Shown here piece by piece: positions 52,471-61,002 of a DNA stretch of 64,000 nt (the first letter of the stretch is position 1; the number at the start of each line of letters is the position of its first letter). This DNA comes from Frankia sp. QA3 (lineage in GTDB: Bacteria; Actinomycetota; Actinomycetes; Frankiales; Frankiaceae): NCBI RefSeq assembly GCF_000262465.1, contig NZ_CM001489.1, positions 1,621,234 through 1,685,233 of the forward strand. The letters run 5' to 3'. The notes under the pieces were generated by a model, which saw only the letters and a list, made by a program, of their open reading frames with translations, ran no database searches and had not been told where the DNA came from. The position numbers and the translations under genes are program-made.

Positions 52471-54000
52471 CGGGCGCAGCGGCGGCGGAGGCACGGACCG
52501 ATCACAATGTGGCCGGCGCGCTGCTGCCGGACGTGCTGCGCCGGCGCGCCGCCGGCGACCCGGACGGGCGGGCGTTCGTCCTGCTCGACGAGCACGGCGA
52601 CGAGCGGGCGACGCTGACCTACCGGGAGCTGCACGCCCGGGCGCTGGCCACCGCCGACCGGCTGGGCCGCCGCTGCGGGCCGGGGGAGCGGGCCCTGCTG
52701 GTCTTCCCGCAGGGCCTGGAGTTCATCGTCGCCTACTTCGGCTGCCTGTACGCCCACGTCATCGCGGTGCCGGTCAACCCGCCCCGGCGCGGCGCCGTCC
52801 AGGACGCCACCCGCGCAATCGTCCGGGACTGCGCGCCCACCGCCGTCCTGTCCACCGGCCCGATGATCGACCTGGTCCGGGTGCCGCTGGAGGCCGTCGC
52901 CGGCCCGCTGGCCTGGATCGCGGTCGACGAGAGCGATCCCGGCTCGTCTCGGGAGTCATCCGGCACCGCCCCGCCACCCGCCGCTCGGCCGGCGGCCACC
53001 CTCCCGCCCATCCCTGCGCCGGGCTGGTCCGCTGAGCCGGACGCGGTCGGGTTCCTCCAGTACACCTCGGGGTCCACGGCTGACCCGAAGGGCGTGATGG
53101 TCACCCATCGCAACCTGGCCGCGAACCAGGAGATGATCCGGCTCGCCTTCGGCCACGACCAGCGTTCGACGTTCGTCGGCTGGGCGCCGCTGTTCCACGA
53201 CCTGGGCCTCATCGGCAACGTGCTGCAGCCGCTGTACCTCGGCGCGACCGGCGTCCTGCTGGACCCGGGGGCATTCATCTCGAGGGCGCCGCGGCGCTCG
53301 GGCCGTGGGCCGCCGCCGAGGTCCGGATCGTCGATCCGGAGACCGGGCGCGGCTGGCCGCCCGACCGGATCGGGGAGATCTGGGTCGCCGGCGACCACGT
53401 GGCAGCCGGCTACTGGCGCCGTCCGCAGGCCACCGCCGCCACCTTCCAGGCCCGCTGCGCCGACACGCCCGGCCGGTCCTACCTGCGCACCGGCGACCTC
53501 GGCCTGATCGTCGACGGCGAGCTGTACGTCGTGGGCCGACACAAGGACATGCTCGTCGTCCGCGGCCGCAACCACTACCCGCAGGACCTCGAACAGACCG
53601 CCGCGGCGGCGCATCCCGCGCTGCGGGCCGGCGGCTGCGCCGCCTTCGCGGTGCCCGGCCCTGACGGGGACCGCCCCGTCATCGTCCAGGAGGTGCGCGG
53701 CGAACCCGGCCGACCCCGCCGACCCCGCCGACCCCGCCGACCCCGCCGACCCCGCCGACCCCGCGGACCCCGCGGACCCCGCGGACCCCGCGGACGTCGC
53801 CGGGTCGATCCGCGCCGCGGTGGTGCGCCAACACGACCTCACGCTGGCGGACCTGGTGCTGGTCCGCCCGGGCACGCTGCCCAAGACCAGCAGCGGCAAG
53901 ATCATGCGAGCCGCCGCCCGCCGCCACTACCTGGCCGGCGACTTCGCCCCGTGGGCGCCGTCGACCCCCGCCGCGCTGGCGTCGTCCCCCGCCGGCTGAG
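52467..54000 (+). pseudogene. Broken fatty-acyl-AMP ligase (FAAL)
   Basis: GTG 52467 overlaps the P450 stop. The N-terminal part is normal: YRELHARALATADRLGRRCG, VPVNPPRRGAVQDATRAIV, FLQYTSGSTADPKGVMVTHR and FVGWAPLFHDLGLIGNVLQP. Near 53285 it breaks and resumes in another frame at ALGPWAAAEVRIVDPETGRG, then YLRTGDLGLIVDGELYVVGR and HKDMLVVRGRNHYPQDLEQT. A second shift near 53700 enters a 9-base repeat (ADP units) before LPKTSSGKIMRAAA. The mid-section with the A5 region is missing. The HDLGLIGN and GRNHYPQDLE motifs identify the FAAL branch, which loads fatty acids on ACPs rather than CoA. Confidence 0.85.
53709..53802. repeat. 9-base repeat inside the FAAL pseudogene
   Basis: About ten tandem copies of CCGACCCCG (later CGGACCCCG) encode alternating Ala-Asp-Pro in the proper frame, or Arg-Pro in the shifted frame. 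The frameshift in the ligase gene lies at the left edge of this array, consistent with replication slippage. Confidence 0.8.
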
Positions 54001-54008
54001 GCGGCCCG

Positions 54009-54077
54009 ATGGCGGCGCGCCCGGCCAACCCCGACTACGTCCGGTTCGTCACCGAGACGCTCCTCCTGGTCGGGTGA
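54009..54077 (+). other. Possible 5' remnant of another cluster gene
   Basis: A 22-codon frame starting 9 bases after the FAAL stop reads MAARPANPDYVRFVTETLLL then VG and a stop. Every codon after the ATG ends in G or C, as in real genes here. It stops 47 bases before the convergent HNH gene end. It may be the truncated beginning of the next biosynthetic gene; no family can be named. Confidence 0.3.
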
Positions 54078-54124
54078 CGAGGGAGGGGCCGGACAGGCGA
54101 TCGGGTCGGGCTGGTTCGCGCCGG

Positions 54125-55546
54125 TCAGGCGGTGGTTCGTAGGTGTTCTGGGGGTTGGCTGTAGGGGTTGCGGCGGGGTCGGCGTAGCGGGTCGATGCGG
54201 TGGGGTGGGACGAGTGCGGGGCGGTGATCGTCGGTGAAGACGATGTCCCAGCCGTCGTGGTGGACCTGGCGGTGATGAGTGGGGCAGAGCAGGAGCAGGT
54301 TGTGCAGGGCGGTGGGTCCGCCGTCGCGCCAGTGGACGGCGTGGTGGGCTTCGCACCAGGCTGGTGGCCGATCGCAGCCCGGGAACACGCACCCCTGGTC
54401 GCGGATGGCCAGGGCGCGGCGCAGGTGCGCGGGAACGGTGCGGGTTGATCGTCCGACGTCGAGGGGGACACCGGCGGGGTCGAGCAGGATGCGGCTGATT
54501 TCGGCGTCGCAGCTCAGTCGGGCCAGGGCGGCGCGGGGCAGGGGAAGCCCCCAGCTGGTGGTGGCGGGGATGGTGCCAGCGGCGAGCAGGGTGTTCCAGG
54601 GGATGGCAACGGTCAGGTGGGGGCGGGTTCCACCGGCAGTGGGGACGGCGCCGGCGCTGAGCAGCCGGCTGATCAGGTCGATCAGAGCGTCGGCGCGGCG
54701 GCGGGCCGGAGTGCGCTGGTCGGGGGTGCCGTCGACGGCGGGGTGGGGTGCGGCGAGGCTGTCCAACGCGGTGCGGAGCAGCGCGGCGCCTTCGGCGTCG
54801 AGCTCGCCGCTGAGCAGGGTGGTGCCGGCGGGGGTGTCGGTGAGGGTGAGTCGGCGGATGTCGGCGGGATCGGGGCTGGGTTTCTCGCGGTTGTTCGTGT
54901 CCGTGCTGTCCCCATCCCCGCCAGCATCGACATTGCCCGCGCGGCCACTGCCGGGGTTGTCGTGTTCGCCGGTCCGGCTGTCGGCGTGGGGGTCGTCGCC
55001 GCCAGGGGAGGTGTCGACCATGGTCAGTGCTTCGCGTTGGCGGGCGGCGAGTTTCACCAGCTGGTAGGGATCGAACGAGCGGGCGAAACCGAGCAGGGCC
55101 TGTTCGGCTTCGTCTCGCTGGTCGGGTGTCACTCCGGCGGGCAGGGAGCGCATCGCCTCGCAGATGACGACGGCGTGTTCGACCGTGAGCTCACCGGCCG
55201 CCAGGGCCGCGCCGGTGGCCTGGCACACCTCGTGGACATCACGGGCGAGAGCGACCTGCCGACGCGCCTCCCGGGACGCGAGCGCCAGCCGGTCCCGCAA
55301 CCAGGCTGCGGTGTCCACGGCTCCCTGGCGCAGCGCGAAACCCCGATCCTGCGCCTCGACCAGCAGGCGACCACGTGCCGCCGCGACCCGCCCGACCAGC
55401 CTGCAAACCCCTTCCAACAACGCCTCCAACTCACCGTCGGACAGTCGCCAGGGCTCATCCGACAGCAGCCCTTCGACCTGCCCGGCGATCACCGCCAGCC
55501 GCGCCGGTGGCATCGGCCCGTCCCCCGCGCCTTCCTTGAAACTCAT
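54125..55546 (-). CDS. DUF222/HNH endonuclease (13E12-repeat family), paralogue
   Basis: The 473-residue protein matches the 9525-10979 gene along its length: an N-terminal DUF222 helical domain (RLSDGELEALLEGVCRLVGR, GELTVEHAVVICEAMRSLPA), an acidic Asp/Gly/Asn linker (about 185-230), LSGELDAEGAALLRTALDSL, and the HNH module CVFPGCDRPPAWCEAHHAVH followed by LLCPTHHRQVHHDGW. The perfect SOS box 32 bases upstream and the leaderless start mirror the paralogue. Its position at the end of a decaying biosynthetic cluster is notable. Function: probable DNA-damage-induced nuclease, unproven. Confidence 0.92.
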   Translation of the reverse strand: MSFKEGAGDGPMPPARLAVIAGQVEGLLSDEPWRLSDGELEALLEGVCRLVGRVAAARGRLLVEAQDRGFALRQGAVDTAAWLRDRLALASREARRQVALARDVHEVCQATGAALAAGELTVEHAVVICEAMRSLPAGVTPDQRDEAEQALLGFARSFDPYQLVKLAARQREALTMVDTSPGGDDPHADSRTGEHDNPGSGRAGNVDAGGDGDSTDTNNREKPSPDPADIRRLTLTDTPAGTTLLSGELDAEGAALLRTALDSLAAPHPAVDGTPDQRTPARRRADALIDLISRLLSAGAVPTAGGTRPHLTVAIPWNTLLAAGTIPATTSWGLPLPRAALARLSCDAEISRILLDPAGVPLDVGRSTRTVPAHLRRALAIRDQGCVFPGCDRPPAWCEAHHAVHWRDGGPTALHNLLLLCPTHHRQVHHDGWDIVFTDDHRPALVPPHRIDPLRRPRRNPYSQPPEHLRTTA

Positions 55547-55592
55547 AGGTCAACGGTAGGACAACAGAGACCCGATGTCGAACGTATGTTCG
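55547..55592 (-). promoter_or_regulatory. LexA/SOS box overlapping a leaderless promoter
   Basis: On the minus strand CGAACATACGTTCG (55592-55579) is a perfect CGAAC-N4-GTTCG box. A -35 TTCGAC (55582-55577), 18-base spacer and -10 TACCGT (55558-55553) follow, and the ATG is 6 bases beyond. GTTCGACATCGGG is shared exactly with the 9479 promoter. There is no Shine-Dalgarno sequence. Confidence 0.85.
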
Positions 55593-56020
55593 GCTGTGTG
55601 ACCGGGGTCGACGGTCATCCGGACGGTCCACACTGCCCGCCGGGACAGGGGGCGACGGCATCGCCCAGCAGCGCGCCACACCATCCAGCGCACTGTTCGA
55701 GAACGTCGGCGTCGGCCCCCACGGCGGACGGAGAGTGGTCGGCCGTGGCGGTCCCGGGATGAGCAGCTGCCGGGAGAGTCGGCCAGTCCGGGAGAGCGTT
55801 TCGACGATTTCGGTCGGGCGGCGGTTCTGCGGTCACGTCGGTCGAGGTGAACGGCGGCAGGTCGGTGAGGGCCGTCGGTTTTCGGGCTGGAGGGGCCGTC
55901 GCGGGATGCTGCAGACGGAGCAACACGCGGGTTACGGCCTCCGCACCGGCCACCAACCACCAACAGCGGATCGGTGCCGGCATCCTCACCAGCACCCGGG
56001 AGCGACGGCCTCGCCGGCCA
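55593..56020. other. Gene-free interval
   Basis: No gene is supported. The sequence immediately after the methyltransferase stop could be its lost 3' part, but no frame shows recognisable methyltransferase C-terminal sequence. Confidence 0.35.
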
Positions 56021-56470
56021 TCACGTGACGACGGCGGCGATCGCGGCGAGTCCACTACCGGGTGGCGGTAGGGCTGCGCCTGGCATGGTGCTGCGGGCGA
56101 TGCCGACGAGGGCCAGGACGCCGCCGGGGTGCAGCAGATCACGCATGCGACCCAATGCGGCGGCGGCGTCCATGTGGTGCAGGGCGGCCACCGACGTGAT
56201 GACGTCGAACGAGGCGGGCTCGAAGGGATGGGTGAGGACATCGCCGAGGATGTAGTCGACGTCGTCCGGGTAGCCGCGGGCCTGGTCGATGCTGGGGCCG
56301 TCGAGGTCGATGCCGGTGACCTGCGGGACCGTCCGCCGAAGCTCGCGGGCGAGCATGCCCTCGCCGCAGCCGATGTCCAGGGCGCGCTGGGCGCCATGGG
56401 GGATCGCGCGCAGGATGCGAGGGTGGTGGTGGATGTTGTGATTCCACCGCCTGCCGTCCTTCTCCGCCAT
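56021..56470 (-). CDS. SAM-dependent methyltransferase, C-terminally truncated
   Basis: The 149-residue class I methyltransferase has RALDIGCGEGMLARELRRTV (motif I), VTGIDLDGPSIDQARGYPD (motif II), FDVITSVAALHHMDAAAAL and LLHPGGVLALVGIARS. The protein ends soon after the post-LHPGG strand (LAAIAAVVT), while homologues in this group usually continue for another 50-100 residues. It is therefore probably truncated or remodelled. The family covers small-molecule and lipid methyltransferases. The start lies at ATG 56470 and matches the usual N-terminus (RRWNHNIHHHPRIL). Confidence 0.75.
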   Translation of the reverse strand: MAEKDGRRWNHNIHHHPRILRAIPHGAQRALDIGCGEGMLARELRRTVPQVTGIDLDGPSIDQARGYPDDVDYILGDVLTHPFEPASFDVITSVAALHHMDAAAALGRMRDLLHPGGVLALVGIARSTMPGAALPPPGSGLAAIAAVVT

Positions 56471-56621
56471 GGGCTCATCCTGCCGGGGACGGCTCTTGAC
56501 CGGCGGATCCTCACAGCGACGAAGGCCCGTCGGCGCAGGCCAACTACCGCCGACGCGGCGGGTATCGGCGCGGGTGCGAGCGATGGAGCTGCCTCCAGTG
56601 CGGGGTTTCAGCGCGGGCCGC

Positions 56622-57224
56622 TCAGGGCGATGACGTGGGGGGCGTCGGCGCGCCGGTCAGCGCCTGAAAGCACGGTCGAAGCAGATCGATGATCGATTCG
56701 GGTGGTGCGTCGGCGAGACGACCAACGCGGACCAGATAGCGCTCTATGATCACACCCGTTATGATCGCGCTGACCAGGCCGGCGCGAAGCTCGGCATCGG
56801 CGGCCGGGATCACCGACTGCATTTGTTCCAGGCGCTGCCCGGCCGCCTCCCGGAAGCCCGCGGCCGCTTCGGAATGCGTCAGCATCGAGCGCAGGACGGC
56901 GAGCGATGCCACCGGTTCGGCGGCCAGCCGCTTACCGAGGGATGCGAGGAGCGCCTCGGCAACCTCCTGCGGGGCGCCGGTCGGAAAGTCGTCGGGCGGC
57001 AGTTTCGCCGCGTGCGCGAACAGCTCGTCCTTCGAGCGGAAGTAGTGCATGACCAGGCCGGCGTCGACGCCGGCCGCGGCCGCCACCGCCCGAATGGTGG
57101 TGCGGTCGTACCCGCGTTCGGCGAACAACTGCCGCGCCGCGCCCAGAATGCGACTCTCGGTCCGGCGGCGCTGCTGCGCCCTGGTGGGTCGGGCGGCCGC
57201 CGGTGGCTGGTTCGGGTCCGTCAC
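56622..57224 (-). CDS. TetR-family transcriptional regulator
   Basis: The 200-residue protein has an N-terminal HTH: ILGAARQLFAERGYDRTTIR, AVAAAAGVDAGLVMHYFRSK, DELFAHAAKL. The C-terminal domain includes VASLAVLRSMLTHSEAAAGF and LVSAIITGVIIERYLVRVGR, as in the TetR_C family 16/17-type proteins. It is divergent from the SnoaL-like gene at 57309. Paired direct and inverted repeats of TTGTACGG-CGTT fill the gap and are probably its operator. Confidence 0.92.
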   Translation of the reverse strand: MTDPNQPPAAARPTRAQQRRRTESRILGAARQLFAERGYDRTTIRAVAAAAGVDAGLVMHYFRSKDELFAHAAKLPPDDFPTGAPQEVAEALLASLGKRLAAEPVASLAVLRSMLTHSEAAAGFREAAGQRLEQMQSVIPAADAELRAGLVSAIITGVIIERYLVRVGRLADAPPESIIDLLRPCFQALTGAPTPPTSSP

Positions 57225-57232
57225 CGGCTCGA

Positions 57233-57279
57233 TTGTACGGCCGTTGAACGAACTGGTATGCCGTTGTACGGTCGTTCAA
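57233..57279. promoter_or_regulatory. TetR operator candidate with direct and inverted repeats
   Basis: TTGTACGGCCGTT (57233-57245) recurs as TTGTACGGTCGTT (57264-57276), 31 bases apart, about three helical turns. Within them TTGAACGA and its complement TCGTTCAA (57272-57279) form an inverted repeat. The region separates the TetR gene from a divergent SnoaL-like gene. Confidence 0.6.
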
Positions 57280-57308
57280 TCAACGTCTGTTCAACGAAGG
57301 GGACTGCT

Positions 57309-57689
57309 GTGGTCACTGCCGCCCGCGAGGTCGTCGAGCAGGTGCTACAAGCCGGACGGGAGATGGATGTCGATGCCGTTGTCGCCCTGATGGCGCCGCA
57401 CGGCTGCATCGAATGGCCGTTCCGGCCGGCGGGGGTGCCCGCGCGTCTGGACGGGCCGCAGGAGATCCGCGCCTACTTCGCCGCGGCGGCCAGCGCACCG
57501 GTCCGGTGGGAGACGTTCGACGACATGGTGATCCATGAGACCGCCGACCCGGAGGTCGTCATCGTCGAGTACAACGCCCGCGGCAGGATCACGACGACCG
57601 GCGCGGCGACCCCCGCGGGCGCCGGGGTGATGCCGTGCGCGCGGAGGTGGCGTTCCAGCTGGCCGACGTGGTCGACGGTCGACCGGTAG
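57309..57689 (+). pseudogene. SnoaL-like protein, 3' end lost
   Basis: GTG 57309 follows AAGGGG. The first 100 residues are a normal NTF2-fold protein: AREVVEQVLQAGREMDVDAV, HGCIEWPFRPAGVPARLDGP, IRAYFAAAASAPVRWETFDD and PEVVIVEYNARGRITTTGA. The next expected strands (a Y-R-Q-x-x-V-x-V-F-R-x-x-D-G-x-I segment) are replaced by ATPAGAGVMPCARRWRSSW, which is the antisense of the flavoprotein gene on the other strand. The gene has therefore lost its last 30-40 residues at a junction near 57605. It was probably the target of the divergent TetR gene. Confidence 0.75.
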
Positions 57690-58126
57690 GCGAGGTAGCC
57701 GTCGGGACGGACGAGGACGGCCTCGCCGATCGCGGCGCCGTAGCGTGCCCGCGCCCGGTCGGCCGGGTCGAGGACGGGGCCATCGCCGCCGGAATGATCG
57801 CCGCCGGAATGCGCGCCGCCGGAATGATCGTCGCGGGTGTCCCGGCCGGCGGGGGCGGTCACGACGACCCGGGCGGCGTCGTCGTGCACCTCGACCTGGC
57901 GCAGCGGATGACCGCGGCGCACCGCCTCGGCGGCCAGGCCGAGGTCGTCGAGCAGCATCAGCGTGCGGCTGCTGACGGCGAGGGCACGGCTGCCGGGGGA
58001 CCGGACTGATGCCCGCTCCGCGACCCGGGTGCGTACCCCGCGTCGGACCAGCTCGGCGGCGAGCAGCAGACCGGTCGGGCCGGCGCCGACGATCAGGACT
58101 CCGGCCCGGGCCGCGACACTCGGCAT
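57473..58126 (-). pseudogene. FAD-dependent monooxygenase, N-terminal fragment
   Basis: The first 165 residues are a typical aromatic-hydroxylase FAD domain: AGVLIVGAGPTGLLLAAELV, RTRVAERASVRSPGSRALAV, SRTLMLLDDLGLAAEAVRRG and VRPDGYLAYRSTVDHVGQLE. A Gly/His/Ser repeat (HSGGDHSGGD) is inserted in the middle. After HGITPAPAGVAAP the frame runs into antisense SnoaL sequence. About 300 residues of the enzyme, including the DG and GD motifs, are missing. The shared junction near 57605 shows one deletion truncated both convergent genes. Confidence 0.8.
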
Positions 58127-58224
58127 GCGCCGAACGTAGCGATGTCACGCACGGTAGACAACGGTAGACAACTGCTGACCGCATCCCAGGCTCGGTTTGT
58201 CCTGGTGCGGGGTGTCAGCGGCTG

Positions 58225-59199
58225 TCAGCGCTCGCGGATCACCGTCGCCACCGTGTACGGACGGCCCGCCGGGCCGCCCGCGCTGACCTCGTACACGGCC
58301 AGGGACCGGCCGCGGTGGACAGCCCGGGTCGTGAAGGTGACGGGATGGTTGCCGTCGCCGGGGCGCAGAAAGCTGATCCGGACCGACGTGGTGTGCGGCG
58401 GCCCGTCCGGATCCGCCAGCGCCACCGCGAGATCGGAGCCGCACAGCAGCACACCGCCGTGCACGGTGTTGTGCGGGTTCTGCATCCCGGGACCGCTCGG
58501 CAGGACGAGCGCCGGCCAGCCTGCCTCGGGCCCCGCCGCCCTGGCCGCCGACATCGCCTCGACCGCCGATACCGCCCCGGCCGCCGACATCGCCTCGACC
58601 GCCGACATCGCCTCGACCGCCGATACCGCCTCGACCGCCGATACCGCCCCGGCCGCCGGTGACGCCTGCTCGGGGATCGCTCCGGCCGACGCCGACGCCG
58701 ACGCCAGATCGAGGGTCTCGAACAGGGAGTCGTGGTCCGCGGGGGGCAGGGGCGGGCGCATGCCGCCCGGCGGCAGGATATCCGCCGGCACGTAGCGGCA
58801 ACGGCCGGTGGCCACGGCCACCACCCGACCGTCGCCGTCGTACACGGTGGCGGCCGCGAGCCCGCCGACGGCGTCGCGCCCCAGCAGCGTGGCGTGTGCG
58901 GTCAGCTCCGGGCCGGGCCACGGCGGGGGGACGACGACCTCCAGCGAGAGCTGGGAGGTCACCGAATGCCGGTCGCCGAGGCGGGCCCGCAGGATCGTCG
59001 AGCCGATCGCGTCGTCGACCACGACGCCGAGAGAGCCGACCGTCGGGACGCCGCCGGGTCCGGCCAGCCACGGCCCGGTCCGCATCCGCACCCGGGTGCC
59101 GTCGTCGCCGTGCACGGGGGGCAGCACCCGAAAGCGCGTCTCGGCGTACTCCCTGGCCCGGGCGCCGGGCGGCTCGGCCCGTCCAGTCGTCGTGGTCAA
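58225..59199 (-). CDS. Double-hotdog acyl-CoA thioesterase-like protein
   Basis: The 324-residue protein has two hotdog domains. The first (about 45-135) has VPTVGSLGVVVDDAIGSTIL, SVTSQLSLEVVVPPPWPGPE and TGRCRYVP. The second (about 235-322) has GMQNPHNTVHGGVLLCGSDL and TTSVRISFLRPGDGNHPVTF, with the NTVHGG catalytic-loop form of PaaI-type thioesterases. They are joined by a linker of AVEAMS repeats encoded by a 15-base repeat at about 58544-58665. The start is TTG: TTGACC overlaps the SDR stop. It probably releases or edits acyl-CoA thioesters. Confidence 0.85.
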   Translation of the reverse strand: MTTTTGRAEPPGARAREYAETRFRVLPPVHGDDGTRVRMRTGPWLAGPGGVPTVGSLGVVVDDAIGSTILRARLGDRHSVTSQLSLEVVVPPPWPGPELTAHATLLGRDAVGGLAAATVYDGDGRVVAVATGRCRYVPADILPPGGMRPPLPPADHDSLFETLDLASASASAGAIPEQASPAAGAVSAVEAVSAVEAMSAVEAMSAAGAVSAVEAMSAARAAGPEAGWPALVLPSGPGMQNPHNTVHGGVLLCGSDLAVALADPDGPPHTTSVRISFLRPGDGNHPVTFTTRAVHRGRSLAVYEVSAGGPAGRPYTVATVIRER

Positions 59200-59957
59200 G
59201 CCTTCGGCCCGCCGGCGACGTAGATGATCTGGCCGGAGACGAAGCCGGCGCCCTCGCTGACGAAGAACGACACGGTGTGCGCGATGTCGTCGACCTCGCC
59301 GACCCGGCCGACCGGGATCACCCCCGACGACGCGGCGACGTACTCCTCCCAGGTCTTGCCCATGCGGGCGGCGGTGGCCCGGGTCATGTCGCTGGCGATG
59401 AAGCCCGGCGCGATGCAGTTCGCGGTGACGCCGAACTTGCCGAGCTCGATCGCCGCCGTCTTCGTGAAGCCCTGCAGGCCGGCCTTGGCGGTGGAGTAGT
59501 TCAGCTGGCCGCGGTTGCCCAGCGCCGACGTGCTCGACAGGTTGACGATGCGGCCCCAGCCGGCGTCGACCATGTGCTTCTGGACCGCGCGGGTCATCAG
59601 GAACGCGCCGCGCAGGTGCACGCCGATCACCGCGTCCCAGTCGGCCTCGCTCATCTTGAACAGCAGGTTGTCCCGGGTGATGCCGGCGTTGTTGATCAGC
59701 ACGGTCGGCGCGCCGAGCCCCTCGGTGACGGCCGCGACGGCCGCGGCGACCTGCTCGGGGTCGGCGACGTCCGCGCCGACCGCCAGGGCCCGACCGCCGG
59801 CCGCGGTGATCGCCTCGACGGTGCCCTTGGCGGCGGCCTCCTCCAGGTCGAGCACGGCGACCGCCAGGCCGTCGCGGGACAGCCGCTGGGCGATCGCGGC
59901 GCCGATGCCGCGGGCCGCCCCGGTGACGATCGCGACGCGGGTGGGGGTTTCGGACAC
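59196..59957 (-). CDS. SDR-family 3-oxoacyl reductase (FabG-like)
   Basis: The 253-residue protein has the cofactor motif VTGAARGIGAAIAQRLSRDG, acidic DLEEAAAKG after strand 2 (NAD preference likely), INNAGITRDNLLFKMSEADW, and the catalytic Ser in NLSSTSALGNRGQ. The Tyr/Lys pair is in LNYSTAKAGLQGFT, and the C-terminus reads FVSGQIIYVAGGPKA. GTG 59957 has AGGAG seven bases upstream and is preferred over GTG 59984. The stop overlaps the thioesterase TTG start, so the two are coupled. A 3-hydroxy/3-oxoacyl-CoA step is likely. Confidence 0.92.
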   Translation of the reverse strand: MSETPTRVAIVTGAARGIGAAIAQRLSRDGLAVAVLDLEEAAAKGTVEAITAAGGRALAVGADVADPEQVAAAVAAVTEGLGAPTVLINNAGITRDNLLFKMSEADWDAVIGVHLRGAFLMTRAVQKHMVDAGWGRIVNLSSTSALGNRGQLNYSTAKAGLQGFTKTAAIELGKFGVTANCIAPGFIASDMTRATAARMGKTWEEYVAASSGVIPVGRVGEVDDIAHTVSFFVSEGAGFVSGQIIYVAGGPKA

Positions 59958-60178
59958 GGGCGCACTCCTAGCAGTTGAGGTCACGGCTTGTCGAGGTCAG
60001 GTAGGCCCCCCAGGGCACATTTGCGCTGACCTTCCAGCCAGTCAAGCGAATGGTCACCCTGGGCGGCCGGCGTGCCGCGATGATCCGCGGCGCGCGTCGG
60101 ATGGGGTATGAAGGAACCCGTTGTAGGGCGGGCCGGTACAGCCGGCGACGCGAATGTCGTCGTGAGGAAGCTGCGAAC

Positions 60179-60970
60179 ATGTCTGTTGCCGGGCCCGTCG
60201 GAGCGGCCCACGAGGAGCGCCCGGGCACGGACCGCCGCGTGCGCCTGCCGAAGTCGGCCGAGCTCGTCGCCGGTCACCTGCGCCGGCAGATCGTCCGCGG
60301 GGAACTCGCCGCGGACGAGGCGCTGCCCTCCGAAAGTGAGCTCATGGCGCAGTTCCACGTCTCGCGCCCGACGCTGCGCGAGGCGTTCCGCGTGCTGGAG
60401 AGCGAGTCGCTCATCACGGTGCGGATGGGGCCGGGGGGTGGGGTGCGGGTGCGCCCGCCGAACATCGACGTCGCCGCCCGCTACGCCGGCCTGATCCTGC
60501 AGCACCAGGGCACCGCGCTCGCCGACGTGCTGCAGGTCCGCGAGGTCGCCGAGCCGCAGGCCGTCGCCTACCTGGCCCGCGCCGGCGGGCCGGCGGAGAT
60601 CGCCCGGCTGCGGGCGGCGCTGGACGAGCCGGCCGATCCTGCCGAGTCGCCGCTGGAGACGCTGCGCCGCTTCGAGCGGTTCCACCCGCTGCTGATCGAG
60701 CTGACCGGCAACCAGACGCTGCGGGTCCTCATGGGCATGATCGAGCACATCGTCGAGCTCGCCGACCGGTCGCGGGTGCAGTCGGACGTCGGCTCGCCCG
60801 ACCTGGCCACGGCGGTCGCGCGCAGCCGGGCCGCCCACGCCCGCGTCGTCGACCTCATCGAGGCCCGCGACGCCGAACGCGCCGAGCGGCTGTGGCGCCG
60901 CCACCTGGTCGCCGGCCGGGACTACCTGGAGCGCGGCGACGGCACCACCGTCCTGGACATGTTCGGCTGA
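60179..60970 (+). CDS. GntR-family regulator, FadR/FCD subfamily
   Basis: The 263-residue protein has a winged-helix domain (KSAELVAGHLRRQIVRGELA, LPSESELMAQFHVSRPTLRE, AFRVLESESLITVRMGPGGG) and an FCD ligand domain (VREVAEPQAVAYLARAGGPA, RFHPLLIELTGNQTLRVLMG, DAERAERLWRRHLVAGRDYL). ATG 60179 has GAGGAAG upstream. It is divergent from the SDR/thioesterase operon and probably controls it, sensing an acyl-CoA or carboxylate. A close relative is cut by the right window edge. Confidence 0.92.
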   Translation: MSVAGPVGAAHEERPGTDRRVRLPKSAELVAGHLRRQIVRGELAADEALPSESELMAQFHVSRPTLREAFRVLESESLITVRMGPGGGVRVRPPNIDVAARYAGLILQHQGTALADVLQVREVAEPQAVAYLARAGGPAEIARLRAALDEPADPAESPLETLRRFERFHPLLIELTGNQTLRVLMGMIEHIVELADRSRVQSDVGSPDLATAVARSRAAHARVVDLIEARDAERAERLWRRHLVAGRDYLERGDGTTVLDMFG

Positions 60971-61002
60971 CCCGCCCTCCTCGCGGCGCCCGCCCGCCGG
61001 GC

